The position numbers were made by a program, and so were the translations under genes. This document shows, in pieces, positions 52,958-63,100 of a DNA stretch of 64,000 nucleotides. Each line of letters opens with the position of its first letter. The stretch's first letter is position 1. The notes under the pieces were generated by a model. That model made no database searches, had not been told where the DNA came from, and saw nothing but the letters and a program-made list of their open reading frames with translations. The stretch comes from Ardenticatenales bacterium (GTDB lineage Bacteria > Chloroflexota > Anaerolineae > Promineifilales > Promineifilaceae). The stretch lies in assembly GCA_020634515.1 (NCBI GenBank), contig JACKBL010000007.1, positions 310,001-374,000 of the forward strand, read 5' to 3'.

Positions 52958-53904
52958 TAGCGCATGAGAAAAGTCGAGAATCCGCACCGCTTGGGGAAAA
53001 TGATAGGCGGCAAAGCTCTGTATCCACTCCGAGCCATCATTAACGGTCACAATCTGTCGCGCGTTAGGCAGGCCACGACGGTGTAATTCCGCCAGAGCAC
53101 CCCCCTCAAATGCTCGGATGCTGTAACTGCGCGAAAAGTAGCTCAGGTTTTCTGTCTTGACTTCCAGCTTCCCCGCCCGCTGCTGCCACGCTGGCGCGAA
53201 TTCGCCAATCACCATCGTTTTCACTTCGCGCCATTCTCCCGTCGTCAGATGAACGAATGCGCCATCCGTACTGATCAGTAACCGTTCCGGTGTCACGGGA
53301 GACGGCGGCGCCTCTTGCTCGATTCGTTCTGCTTCGGCATGTTCTATTGCCTCGGCTACATAGCCATATCGATGGGTAGTATCGCGCAAAGTGGTTTCGG
53401 TGACCTGCGTGCGTTGGTTCAGCCACACTTCCTCTGCTACTTGCGCAAATGGCATCTTGCTCCCCAATCGCGTCATCACCTCTTGTATCTGCGGCGTGTA
53501 CTGCCCTGGCAGTAACCGCAATTCTTCATCCAGGGGGAAAAAAGCTGACCCGGCAGCGCGAACAGTATCCCTTGCTTCGTTTCAACGCGATGACTTGCTC
53601 ATGCGTCGTGGTCAGGTATCGTGATTGGCTTCCGTTACTCGCCAGTTGCCGCCCACTTCGGTCGCTCTGCTGCGGGCATTTCTTTGAAGTCTGTCAATTG
53701 GCTCTCGATCACCAAGTCCTCAATCATCCGCGCCCTGATGCGTGCCAGTTTCTCATCAACCCGGCTTTCGATTTCGTTGAAGGTAGCTTGGGGATGCCTT
53801 TCGCGCCAGTTGTTCACCTCATCACTGGCTTCTCGGAACGAACCTATCCAGCTATTCTGCTTCTTCATGTCTTCTATCCGCCTCTTTCTTTGGCCTGTAA
53901 TCAC
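52958..53904 (-). pseudogene. ISKra4-family transposase, N-terminal half
   Basis: Reading leftward from about 53865 (MKKQNSWIGSFREASDEV): FNEIESRVDEKLARIRARMI, then a frame change near 53632 to YLTTTHEQVIALKRSKGYCS and SFFPLDEELRLLPGQYTPQI, continuing to LISTDGAFVHLTTGEWREVK and VNDGSEWIQSFAAYHFPQAV, ending DFSHAL at the TA 52958-52959. These are the N-terminal and first catalytic parts of ISKra4 transposases. The remaining half is 13.4 kb to the left (38947-39572). The internal frame change at 53632 is a second lesion. Confidence 0.75.
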
Positions 53905-54175
53905 CTATTCGCTTTCGCACAAGGTAGCTTGCAGATGCTTTTGCCGCTAATTGTTCATCTTTTTATTGAGTTCTGGCAATGGCACTGTTCCATTGCCTCG
54001 CTTCTTCATCCTTGCTCCCTTCCCTCTTCGCCACCTATTATCTCATCAACAATTTCCCCGCGCACCCTATCCTGTTGCCGGCAACCCGTTACCGGAGTGT
54101 CCTTGTCAGACCTCTACCGTGCCTCTATACTCGGAGAACAAACCCGTAATGTTGTCGTTGTAAGGAAAGGGAAAC
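53905..54175. promoter_or_regulatory. upstream region of the monooxygenase gene
   Basis: 270 bp between the ISKra4 remnant and the monooxygenase ATG. GTAAGGAAAGGGAAAC precedes the start as ribosome-binding sequence. One TGCCGGCA at 54076. Nothing else recognised. Confidence 0.4.
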
Positions 54176-55774
54176 ATGACCAAGATTGCTGTTATTGGTG
54201 CTGGTCCATCCGGCATTGTGATGACGAAGGAACTTATTGAGCAGGGATTTGACGTGACTTGCTTTGAAGCAGGTGATGCCATTGGCGGTGTGTTTGCGAC
54301 AACCTACGAGAATTGTCAGCTTACATCGAGTACGCTTGTCACGCGATTTTCGGATTTCGACGATCCGGATTCCATAGCCCCAAGAATATGGATGGTTGAT
54401 GAGTATTTAGGCTACCTGCGGCGTTATGTTGACCATTTTAAGCTGGCGGCCTACATTCAGTTCTCTACACGTGTAGAACAAGTAAGATCAGATGGAACCG
54501 GAGATGGGTATCAGGTCATAACGCGCGCATCCGATGGACAAACCAGGACCCATCGATTTGATCGGGTTGCGGTATGCACCGGCACGCACCAGGAGCCGTC
54601 GAGACCGAATTTCTCCGGAGCGGAAGCATTTCAAGGCCGCATTCTCCACTCGGCGGAGTATCAAAATCCCTCCCCCTTCACAGGACGGCGTGTGCTTGTC
54701 GTTGGTGGTGGCGAAAGTGGCTCGGATATTTCCCGGGCGGTGGCCGAGGTTGCCGCTGCCAGCGCCATTTCCATTCGCGGCAAATCCGGTTTTTTGGTCC
54801 CGCGCTATTTCATGGGCAACCCGGCGGATATTGACACCGCGCGCTCGCATTATTCTTTCCCTGTTTGGTGGGGACGTTACTACCACAGCGCCCGCTTTTA
54901 CAGCATCTTCCCGCTGTCTCTGGGATACCAGTTTTTTGGCTCCCCGGAAAAGAAAGCAGAAGCTCCCTTGTTGCGAACTTGGGCCAGACTGCAATTGCGC
55001 CGCCACCCCAGCGCCTTCACGACGTTCGGTACCAAAAACCTGGGGATGGTAGAAGCGATGACCCGGTATGGCTGTGAACTCAAACCGGCGATAGATCACC
55101 TGGATGCGCGGGGAGCGGTCTTCACGGATGGCAGTCGGTTTGATTGCGATGTCATTATCTGCGCCACGGGGTTCCAAAACCACTTCCCCTTTCTTGAAGA
55201 AGCCTATGGCGATTACATGGATGACCTCAAAGTGTCGCGCCGTTTGTATAAGCACTGTATTCACCCGAAGATTGGCGAGACGATGTTCTTCTGTGGGTTT
55301 GCGCGGCCTCACTTCGGCGCGTTGCCGCCGGTTTCCGAAATGCAGGCACGTTGGTTTGCATTGCTGACAAAGGGCGACCTGACCCTGCCTTCAATAGAAG
55401 AAATGGAGCAGGCGATTGCCGCCGATAGCCAGGCAACTTTTGACCGTTTCGGCGCAACGGCGGAACGAATCACGACGTTGATCAGTTTTCTCGACTACCT
55501 TGACGATATGGCCCGGATTATTGGCTGTGCCCCACCGCTCGCCGCGCTGAAAAAACGGAATCCGCGTCTGTGGCGGCAAATTGTGTTGGGACCGATCTGC
55601 ACCGCGCAGTATCGTTTGCGGGGTCCCGGGGCCAAACCGGAGGTCGCCACGGAGATACTGATGCAACTGCCTCTGGGGCGCAATTCCACAGACCTTTATT
55701 TGATATCGCTGTTTGATAAGTTGAGCAAATTGCCCGGCCTGGGACATTTCGCGCCGTCCGCGGCCTGGATTTGA
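54176..55774 (+). CDS. flavin-containing monooxygenase
   Basis: 532 residues starting MTKIAVIGAGPSGIVMTKEL, an FAD-binding GxGxxG, then GRILHSAEY within FQGRILHSAEY at about 152-162, the FMO identity motif F-x-G-x3-H-x3-Y, and VLVVGGGESGSDIS for NADPH at about 170. DVIICATGFQNHFPFL is the usual ATG motif. Class B flavin monooxygenases oxidise N, S or carbonyl substrates with NADPH and oxygen; the substrate here is not readable. Single gene with its own terminator, convergent with the amylase gene. Confidence 0.88.
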   Translation: MTKIAVIGAGPSGIVMTKELIEQGFDVTCFEAGDAIGGVFATTYENCQLTSSTLVTRFSDFDDPDSIAPRIWMVDEYLGYLRRYVDHFKLAAYIQFSTRVEQVRSDGTGDGYQVITRASDGQTRTHRFDRVAVCTGTHQEPSRPNFSGAEAFQGRILHSAEYQNPSPFTGRRVLVVGGGESGSDISRAVAEVAAASAISIRGKSGFLVPRYFMGNPADIDTARSHYSFPVWWGRYYHSARFYSIFPLSLGYQFFGSPEKKAEAPLLRTWARLQLRRHPSAFTTFGTKNLGMVEAMTRYGCELKPAIDHLDARGAVFTDGSRFDCDVIICATGFQNHFPFLEEAYGDYMDDLKVSRRLYKHCIHPKIGETMFFCGFARPHFGALPPVSEMQARWFALLTKGDLTLPSIEEMEQAIAADSQATFDRFGATAERITTLISFLDYLDDMARIIGCAPPLAALKKRNPRLWRQIVLGPICTAQYRLRGPGAKPEVATEILMQLPLGRNSTDLYLISLFDKLSKLPGLGHFAPSAAWI

Positions 55775-55775
55775 C

Positions 55776-55812
55776 AAAAACCCGGTTTCTTTTGGAAACC
55801 GGGTTTTTTTAG
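55776..55812. terminator. bidirectional intrinsic terminator
   Basis: AAAAACCCGGTTTC, loop TTTT, GGAAACCGGGTTTTTTT: a 10-bp or longer stem flanked by A-run and T-run, placed exactly between the convergent monooxygenase and amylase genes. Confidence 0.9.
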
Positions 55813-55821
55813 TGCCAGAGG

Positions 55822-58800
55822 TCAGCGCCCTAATGTATTGGATACAGGTTGGGGACCCGACCATAATTCAGGGGTGACATTCGCGCCGGACAGAATGGCG
55901 AAGCCGTCAACGACGCGCCCGGCGAGGCCGCGCACGGAGCCGTCCCAATAGAGGCCAGGTGTAAAAGCGCAGTTGGTGTTCTGCCCAAACCCGGCAGGTT
56001 GACAGCGGAAGATGTCGCTGGCGTCGCCGCTGCTATTGCTGACGGCGAAGTCGCCGTCGGTGGTCAGGTGCAACTGCCCACCGAAGAAGGTGACGCCCTC
56101 CACATTCTCGCCTATGCCGTCCAACCCCACGTCGGAACCGTCAAAGGCGAACCACCAGTTCCCTGCCGTGTTCGCACCCAGTTGGGTGGGCAGGAAAAGG
56201 AGCAGGTCAGAGGCGGTTCCTGTGAGCGCGCCGTTGTTGAGGGAGAAGGGGCCGCTGGTGCTGAGCATGAAGCGCCCCTGGGCCAGGGGCATGACGGCGT
56301 TGACGTCTTCGTCGTCGGTGGAGAGACCCACGTCGGAGCCGTCGAAGTAAAACTGGAACGTGCCCGTGGTGTTGTCGCCCAGGGTGGTGGGGGTGAAGCG
56401 GACGATGTCGGAGTCGTCTATCGCGCCGATGCCGGGCAGGGAGGTGGGTTCGGCGAAGCTCATGAGGATGGCGCTGCTGCCGGCATAAGCGAAAGCATCC
56501 AAGTTCACCGTTACCCCCACATCCGAGCCATCAAAGTACATACTCCACACATTTGTGCCCCGGTTGTAGCGCACAATGTCGCTGCTGCTGTAAGCCACGC
56601 CACCCACGAAGCCATCTGTCGCCAGGCTGAAGAGCTGAACATTACTATTGGGTGTGGTCTTGTCTGCCAACAAGATCGCGCCCCAGGTCGGATTTGCCGG
56701 CACAGTCACCTCTCCGCCGACAACAACATAGACCCCACCGTTGAGCGCATCCACCAGTTCCGTCCCATCCGCCAGATTGTACGGCGCGCCATTCAACCCG
56801 GAGAAGGTGACATCATGCACCACACCGTCCCGATTGAGGGCGATGAGCGCCGTATCGCTGCCATTGGTGCGGCCAAAGCCGTATAGCTTGTTGGCGTCGT
56901 CAATCACCAGACCATGCTGCACGTCTCCATCTTGCAGCACCGGATTAGCGTTGCGGATGGCCGCCAGGTTCTGCACGAACGTCATCAGGCCCGTGTCCGC
57001 CACGTAGTCGCCGGGGGTGTCGCTCCACGGATATGGGGCGCGATTGTACGGGTCGTCTTCCCAGCGCAGCCCGTCCCAGACGCCATCGTGACTCAGGCCA
57101 ACCTCGTCGCCATAATAGATCGTGGGCGCGCCGGCATAGGTGAAGGCAAACAGCCACCACTCCTTCATGCGTTGCAGTGCGGCGCTGTCGTTGTCGTTGT
57201 TCACCTTTTTCAGAAGGAAGCGCATCCGGTTGGTGTCGTGGGAGCCGTCCAGATTCATCATCGCTTTCCAGGCCATCGGCGGGTAATCTTCCCAGATGGA
57301 GAGGAGGCGGGCGTTAAACTGGGAGGGGCTGACGTAGCGGATTTCGCCGCTGGCGCTGCCGGCATTGCTGTCGTTGTCGGAGAAGTATTGCCCATTGGCG
57401 TCGCTGTTGCAGCCGTTGCCGGCACAGCCGGTGAACAACCAGCTCAACATGGCGGAGCGGAAGCGGTAGTTCATCACACTGTCCCACTCGTTGCCCAACA
57501 GCAGCGGGGACGCATCTTCCCATAATTCCCCCAACATCAGCGTATCATCCCGCCCGGTCACGCCGCTGTCGCGCACGGCGGCGCGGAACCCTTCCCAGTA
57601 ATCATTGTTGGGATCGTTGGTCAGACCCGGATCGATTTCGTTGCCCACGTCGAAGCGCCAGCCTGCCGCGCCCTCGCTGGTCCAGAACGGTCCCACGGAG
57701 TTGAGGCCATCGGCCCAGACGAGATCGCGCACGTCCGTGGCGTTGGCTTGCAGCTTGGGCAGCGAGAAATAGCCAAACCACGCTTCATAGGAAAGACCGC
57801 CATCACAGAGGACGGGAACGCCGTTGTCCGTGCCCGGGTTGCCGATGTCCGGAAAGTAGAACCAGGGGCGGAAGGGGGAGTTGACGGATTCGCAGGCGCC
57901 GCTGCCATCGTTGACGCCGGGGCCGCCGGGGCTGGTGAGGTTGCCGTTCACATCGTAGCGGCTGTAGAGGTCAAAGTAGGTGCTGTCGGCGGAGGTGTGG
58001 TTGAAAACGCCGTCGAGGATGAGGTGGAGGCCGTGCGCTTCGGCGGCGCTGGCGAGCGCCTGGAAGGTTGCCAGGTCGCCAAAGTTGTCGTCAATGGACA
58101 GGTAGTTGGCGGTGTCGTATTTGTGGTTGGAGGGGGCTTCGAAGATGGGGTTGAGATAGAGGACGGTGACGCCGAGGTTGTCGAAGTAACCTTCGTTGAT
58201 TTTATCCAGGATGCCTTGCAGGTCGCCGCCGTAGAAGTTGTCGCCATATTTGGCGGTGCAATCCGTGCCGAGTTGGCGCGGATCGCAGACGGCGGTGTTC
58301 CAGGGCGTGTCCGGGTTGAGCGTGGAGCGGTAGATGGTGCCGGTGGGGCTGTTGTAGGAAAATTCGCCGATGCCGTTGTTGTTGGCGGGCAGGCCATCGC
58401 GGAAGCGGTCGGGGAAGATTTGGTAGACGACGGCTTGCTGCATCCATGCCGGCACGGTGAAGTTGGGATCGTAAACGGTGATCTGGTAGCTGCGTCCATC
58501 GTCATAGGCGTCGCTCATGGCTCCGTAGCCGCCGCCGTAGAACTTCGGGTTGTCATCCACGTAGAAATCCTGATCGGCGGGGGAGCAGCCGCCATCCCCA
58601 TCATCGTTGATTTCAAAGAAGTAGTAAACAATAGTCGGGCTGCCGCCCACGGGCACGTCCGTCACCCACCAGTCGTAGGTATCCGGGTCGGTGTCGAATG
58701 TGCCATCCCAGGCCATGTCGTAGTACGTTTCCGTGTTCAGGCGATCATCCCAGGCGCGCACGCGGGCGGTGGTGATGTCATCCTGGGCCACGCGCAGGCG

Positions 58801-59388
58801 CAGGGTGATGATGTCGTTGGGGGTAGTGGGGCCAACCGTGGAGCGATAATCGGCGTTGAAGCTGTCGTGCAGCACCGCGTCCCATTGCACGCTGCAATCA
58901 TGCCCGCCGCCGCCGCCGCCGATGACGGTGAGGTGGCCGTTGCCGTCCTGCTGCCAGGTTGTTTGCCCGTCGGTGGTGTCCGTGCAGTTGGCGGTGTATT
59001 CATACATGCCCGCGCCCGGCGCAATTGTGCCCACATATTCGTCATTGTTGCCCACGTCCGTGTTGTAGGCCATGGGCGTGTCGGTGACGTTGGTCCAGGT
59101 GTCGCCCCAGGCAGCTACCTCTCCCCAGTGCAGGGTGCAGGTGATGCCGGCTCCCTGGCCGGGCATATCGGTGACGCCGCCTTTCCAGACCTGGACGTAC
59201 ACATTGAAGGGATCGCCGGCGTTGATGGTGTTGAAGGAGCCGCCGCCGGGCCACATGTTGCCGACCCAGCCGAGGGCGGCGTAGGAGGGCTGAACGGTGA
59301 GAAGTGTGAGGAGGAAGGCCAGAAAGACAAGGATTCCCGGATGTCGCCAGCGGCGTTCCCGGGGCAAAAAATGGGGAAATGGGTGCAT
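55822..59388 (-). CDS. secreted GH13 alpha-amylase-type glycosidase with repeated C-terminal modules
   Basis: Start at ATG 59386-59388 with AAGGAG 6 nt upstream. A signal peptide (GILVFLAFLLTLLTVQPSYA) is followed by N-terminal beta domains. The GH13 barrel then follows: AVVYQIFPDRFRDG, LILDGVFNHTS, GWRFDVGNEID (nucleophile Asp near 582), MLGELWEDA (acid/base Glu near 619), LDGSHDTNRMRF (Asp near 716). After the barrel, three to four modules repeat the motif FDGSDVG(V/L) with SDI-x-RF/LLLF blocks, like a beta-propeller. It acts outside the cell on starch- or glycogen-like glucans; exact specificity is not readable. Confidence 0.85.
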   Translation of the reverse strand: MHPFPHFLPRERRWRHPGILVFLAFLLTLLTVQPSYAALGWVGNMWPGGGSFNTINAGDPFNVYVQVWKGGVTDMPGQGAGITCTLHWGEVAAWGDTWTNVTDTPMAYNTDVGNNDEYVGTIAPGAGMYEYTANCTDTTDGQTTWQQDGNGHLTVIGGGGGGHDCSVQWDAVLHDSFNADYRSTVGPTTPNDIITLRLRVAQDDITTARVRAWDDRLNTETYYDMAWDGTFDTDPDTYDWWVTDVPVGGSPTIVYYFFEINDDGDGGCSPADQDFYVDDNPKFYGGGYGAMSDAYDDGRSYQITVYDPNFTVPAWMQQAVVYQIFPDRFRDGLPANNNGIGEFSYNSPTGTIYRSTLNPDTPWNTAVCDPRQLGTDCTAKYGDNFYGGDLQGILDKINEGYFDNLGVTVLYLNPIFEAPSNHKYDTANYLSIDDNFGDLATFQALASAAEAHGLHLILDGVFNHTSADSTYFDLYSRYDVNGNLTSPGGPGVNDGSGACESVNSPFRPWFYFPDIGNPGTDNGVPVLCDGGLSYEAWFGYFSLPKLQANATDVRDLVWADGLNSVGPFWTSEGAAGWRFDVGNEIDPGLTNDPNNDYWEGFRAAVRDSGVTGRDDTLMLGELWEDASPLLLGNEWDSVMNYRFRSAMLSWLFTGCAGNGCNSDANGQYFSDNDSNAGSASGEIRYVSPSQFNARLLSIWEDYPPMAWKAMMNLDGSHDTNRMRFLLKKVNNDNDSAALQRMKEWWLFAFTYAGAPTIYYGDEVGLSHDGVWDGLRWEDDPYNRAPYPWSDTPGDYVADTGLMTFVQNLAAIRNANPVLQDGDVQHGLVIDDANKLYGFGRTNGSDTALIALNRDGVVHDVTFSGLNGAPYNLADGTELVDALNGGVYVVVGGEVTVPANPTWGAILLADKTTPNSNVQLFSLATDGFVGGVAYSSSDIVRYNRGTNVWSMYFDGSDVGVTVNLDAFAYAGSSAILMSFAEPTSLPGIGAIDDSDIVRFTPTTLGDNTTGTFQFYFDGSDVGLSTDDEDVNAVMPLAQGRFMLSTSGPFSLNNGALTGTASDLLLFLPTQLGANTAGNWWFAFDGSDVGLDGIGENVEGVTFFGGQLHLTTDGDFAVSNSSGDASDIFRCQPAGFGQNTNCAFTPGLYWDGSVRGLAGRVVDGFAILSGANVTPELWSGPQPVSNTLGR

Positions 59389-59714
59389 GATGTCTCCTTT
59401 TTGTGCAGTGACATGAGGTTTGGCATTGAAACGCTGCTGGCCGACGATCACCAGCATAAACACGCCGCCCAGCAGCCGTTAACGAGGTGGATTGAAGGTA
59501 ACTACTTGGAGATTGGACCAATTTCACCAGAGAAAATTGGTCCAACCCGGTTTAGCCGTTACGATTGTAGATAGCATGAAGATACCGCAAAATGCGCCCA
59601 GGCGGTAGTGATCGTTTTCGGATCGCCAGCCGCGTACACTGGAAACCATCTTTAGAATGATACAAAAACTCGGATCGGTGAGACTTTTTGCCGGCATCTT
59701 ATGCTATAATCGCC
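59389..59714. promoter_or_regulatory. divergent upstream region with dispersed 52-bp repeat (copy 2)
   Basis: Between the leftward amylase gene and the rightward small gene. 59511-59562 repeats the 52-bp element of 36182-36233 with about 5 differences. Its inverted repeat is more perfect here (TTGGACCAATTT ... AAATTGGTCCAA, 12-bp arms). One TGCCGGCA at 59691. Confidence 0.65.
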
Positions 59715-59927
59715 ATGCACAAACACCCGAATTATCACGTCTTTCTTTTGCGTCTGTGGCAAGAGACCCCCGATTCTCCCTGGCGCATCCTTTTGGAGAA
59801 CGCGCACACGGGCGAACGGTGCGGTTTTTTGCGAATCTCCCAACTTACCGCGTTTCTTGGAGAACAGATGCAGCCAGACAACCCGCAAACCGACGCGCCA
59901 GGCGACACTCGCGTGCCACCTGCCTGA
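59715..59927 (+). CDS. small conserved protein, function unknown
   Basis: 70 residues from ATG at 59715: MHKHPNYHVFLLRLWQETPD, then SPWRILLENAHTGERCGFLR and LTAFLGEQM. I recall many short proteins of this pattern in Chloroflexota (YHSFLLRLW...SPWR...LE...TGER.GF), often near regulators, but know no function. A longer frame from 59688 adds non-conserved residues. It is followed by a 15-bp hairpin. Confidence 0.6.
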   Translation: MHKHPNYHVFLLRLWQETPDSPWRILLENAHTGERCGFLRISQLTAFLGEQMQPDNPQTDAPGDTRVPPA

Positions 59928-60004
59928 CGCGCTATCTTCGTACATATTCACATCACAATTCGAAAAAGCTGCCCAGTCCCTACCATACATGCCTGATGCC
60001 GGCA

Positions 60005-60038
60005 AAATGGCGAATGACGATTGCGTCATTCGCCATTT
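60005..60038 (+). terminator. 15-bp perfect hairpin, terminator-like
   Basis: AAATGGCGAATGACG, loop ATTG, CGTCATTCGCCATTT. It lies between the small gene and the next secreted-protein gene. The T-run is short, so termination is likely but not certain. Confidence 0.55.
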
Positions 60039-60093
60039 CGCGGATTGACCCCGCGGACAGTCCGAAGCGCCGCCACCAACCACCGCCAACTAC

Positions 60094-60149
60094 CCACTAT
60101 CCACTGTCCACTGTCCACTATCCACTATCCACTATCCACTATCCACTAT
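60094..60149 (+). repeat. CCACTAT heptamer tandem repeat, 8 units
   Basis: Eight head-to-tail heptamers: six CCACTAT and two CCACTGT, ending 16 bp before the ATG at 60166, with the ribosome-binding site GAAGGAG between. Resembles the short tandemly repeated repetitive (STRR) heptamers of cyanobacteria. A related run precedes the lipoprotein gene at 852. Confidence 0.9.
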
Positions 60150-60165
60150 GCTCGAAGGAGACCCC

Positions 60166-63100
60166 ATGCATACACAAGGACGGCGATACAAGCTCGTAAC
60201 GATTGTACTCACCCTGGCAATCCTCTTCGGACTCTGGCCGCAGCGTGTCTGGGCCGGCATTCTTCACCCCACGAGCAACGCCGTTTATGCCGGCATCTCG
60301 CCCATCCCCCCTGACACCCCCCTCCTTGCGCAAACCCTGCCCCAACTCCCCGGCAACCTCCTCGGACCAGACGGGCAGCCCCAGGGCATGTTGTGGGACG
60401 CCAACGCCCTCACCGCCGCCCCCGCCACCGAACCCGACATCCTCAGCCGCCCCCTCGCCGTCTCCCGTGTGCAATCCACCTACGTCCCTGGCGGGACCAT
60501 TGACAACACCCTCGTCCTCACCTTCACCGTCAGCAACAACCTGCCCCCCACCATCCTCCCCGACATTCCCGCCTCCGCCACCCTCACGGAAACGGCGGAC
60601 ATCCTGGCGACAATTGACCTTGCACGCGACCCTAACACCATCCACGATGTCATCCTGGCGGACACCCTCACCAACGCCGTCGCCTTCAGCGTTGCCAGCC
60701 ATCCCCCGGCGCGCCAGGCGAACGCCCTCCTCTGGAACCTGGGCGACATCCCGCCGCAAACCAGCCGCGTGATCACCGCCGCCCTCACCCTCAACGGCTC
60801 CATCGCCGATTTCACGGACCTCGACGGTGGCGCCGCCGCCTACGGAGTTGTGCAAGGGCGCGCGGCGCAGGCGCAAACGGCTCCCGCCACCCTGGCCCCG
60901 GACAGCTTCGCCCCCTGGCTTATCTGGACGCCGGACGCGGACATCTACGATGAAGCGATGCTCACGCAGGCGGGCGAATTAGGCCAGACGCCCGCCGCCT
61001 TGTTTGCTTTTGTGCAGGCAGCCGGTTACGAGGCGTACCCAGGCTCCTTGCGGGGGACGCGGGGAACTTTGTGGAGCAATGCCGGCAATTCCCCCGACCA
61101 ATCCAGCCTCCTCATCGCCATGCTCCGCGCCAGCGGCATCCCCGCCCGCTACCGCCACGGAACCCTGGACACCGCCGACGCCCAGGCCCTCATCGCCAGC
61201 ATGTTTCCCACCCCCACCCAACTCCTGGGAACCATCCCCCCCGGCACGCCCACCAGCGACCCCCTCAACAACCCCGCCCTCATCGCCGAAGTGCGCGACC
61301 ACTGGTGGGTAGAAGCCTACCTCCCCGGCAGCGGCTGGACCAACCTCGATCCCAGTTTCCCCGACGCCGCCATGGGCGACATCATCGCCGCCAGTTTCGC
61401 CAGCGACGGAACCGACCAGATCGCCGAACTCCCCGACGCCACCCGCCACAAGCTCCACCTCACCCTGCGCGTGGAGCAGTACAGCGTTTTCCCCTCTCCC
61501 CCAGACACCACCTTCCCCCTCGCCGCCACCTACAACATGGTCGAACTCGTGGGCAAGCCCGTCAACCTCGGCTTCTGGGTGGAAACGGAAGGGCAGGGTG
61601 GCCTCGTCTTCACCAACTACATCCACACCTACACCCCCTACTTCCGCCTGGGCACGACCTATCAACTCCAGGAAGGCACGCCCTTCCAGGACCTGATCAC
61701 CAACTTCCCCCTCGCCTCCTATTTCACCACCGGACTCTGGCTGCAAGTGGAGCAAATCGGCCCCGACGGCAGCAGCGCCAGTTATGAACGCATCATCAAA
61801 GACATCATCGGCCCCGCCGCGCGCCAGGGCGGCGGCGTGGTCGAACTGCCCCCATTGGATGGCGCGCCCGTCATTCAGCAAGGAGACCTGGCCCAGATTC
61901 AGGCCGTGCCGCAAAGCTACGTCCCCCAGAGCGAAGCCACCCGCCTGCAAGCGGCCATCCTGGAACTGGCCCCCGATTGGGGGGCTTCCTATCAGGAAGT
62001 GAGCAGCCTGGACACGGATAACGCCACCCAGGTCACGGAGTACATCCAGCGCAACGGCAAAACCATCGAATCCGGCCAGATGCTCAGTCTGGAACTGCTG
62101 GGCACGCTCTTCAACGTCATCAGCAGCAACGCCACCCGCACCCTCGGCCCCGAAGGGATGCTGGTCAAGTCCTACCCCGACGCCGCCAAGCTGCTCCTCA
62201 TGACCAGCACCTCCCTCACGGATACGGCCACCGTTACCTTTGAACTGCTGAACATCAAGGAACGCGCCATTCCTTATCCGGGGCAGGCGGAAAACGCCGC
62301 TTTCCTGGCAAACCTGAACCGCACCATGGAAGACAAGGGGCTGGAATATGCGTTGTTGAGCGAGGCGCTGGGCGAAACCACCTCCGCCTACGCCGTGATG
62401 GCCCAGGTCGCCGACGACAACGCCCCCTTGAGCCTGATCAACGCCTACAACCTGGAGCTTTTGCAGGGCATTGACATCCCCGCCGACGCCAAAGCCCTGA
62501 TCACCACCGCCGTGAACGAGGGCAAGACGGTCTTTGTGCCCAGCGATCCCGTCATCATCAATGGGCAGCACGCTGTTGGTTGGTTGGAAGTGGAAGCGGA
62601 CGGCAGCGCCAGCTTCGTAGACCAATATGGCCGCCGCGCCTCTGCCGTGGAAGAAGGGTTCTTCAGCAAACTGGCAAAAGAACTGGCGGCGAAAGTCGGC
62701 GGCTTCTGGGCCGGCGCCATCTTCGTCATGTTCACCTTCCTGAATTTGATTCTGCTCAATATCGATTCCTTCCTGGAAGGCAAGTGGGCTACCGCCGCCA
62801 AACTGGGCATTATCCTGGTGGACACGATTGCCCTGGGTATTGCCTTTTGTGAGGGTTTGCAGCCGCCGGATGCCAGCGCCAGTTGTCTCTTAGCCATCAG
62901 CGCCTTTGCTTCGCTGCTAGGGCACGCCATCATCATAGGCTTGTTGGCGGGCGACCCCACATTTGATGATGGCTGGCTGGCTCCGCCGCATCTCCCGTCC
63001 GCCCAACCGCGGGCGCAGCGCGCTCTGGCGGTTTCGCCCACCTGGGGTGGGGGCGTGGCAGCCGCGAACGTGGACACAACGCACGTCACCGGCTATGGCG

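Noticed and set aside
57748..59574. 608-codon plus-strand frame opposite the amylase
   Set aside because: The minus strand carries all GH13 catalytic motifs and a signal peptide. The plus frame has biased Val/Ala/Gly content and no domain.
60979..62625. 548-codon minus-strand frame in the transglutaminase-like region
   Set aside because: The plus frame is open for 1278 codons with signal peptide and transglutaminase motifs; the minus frame is a shadow.
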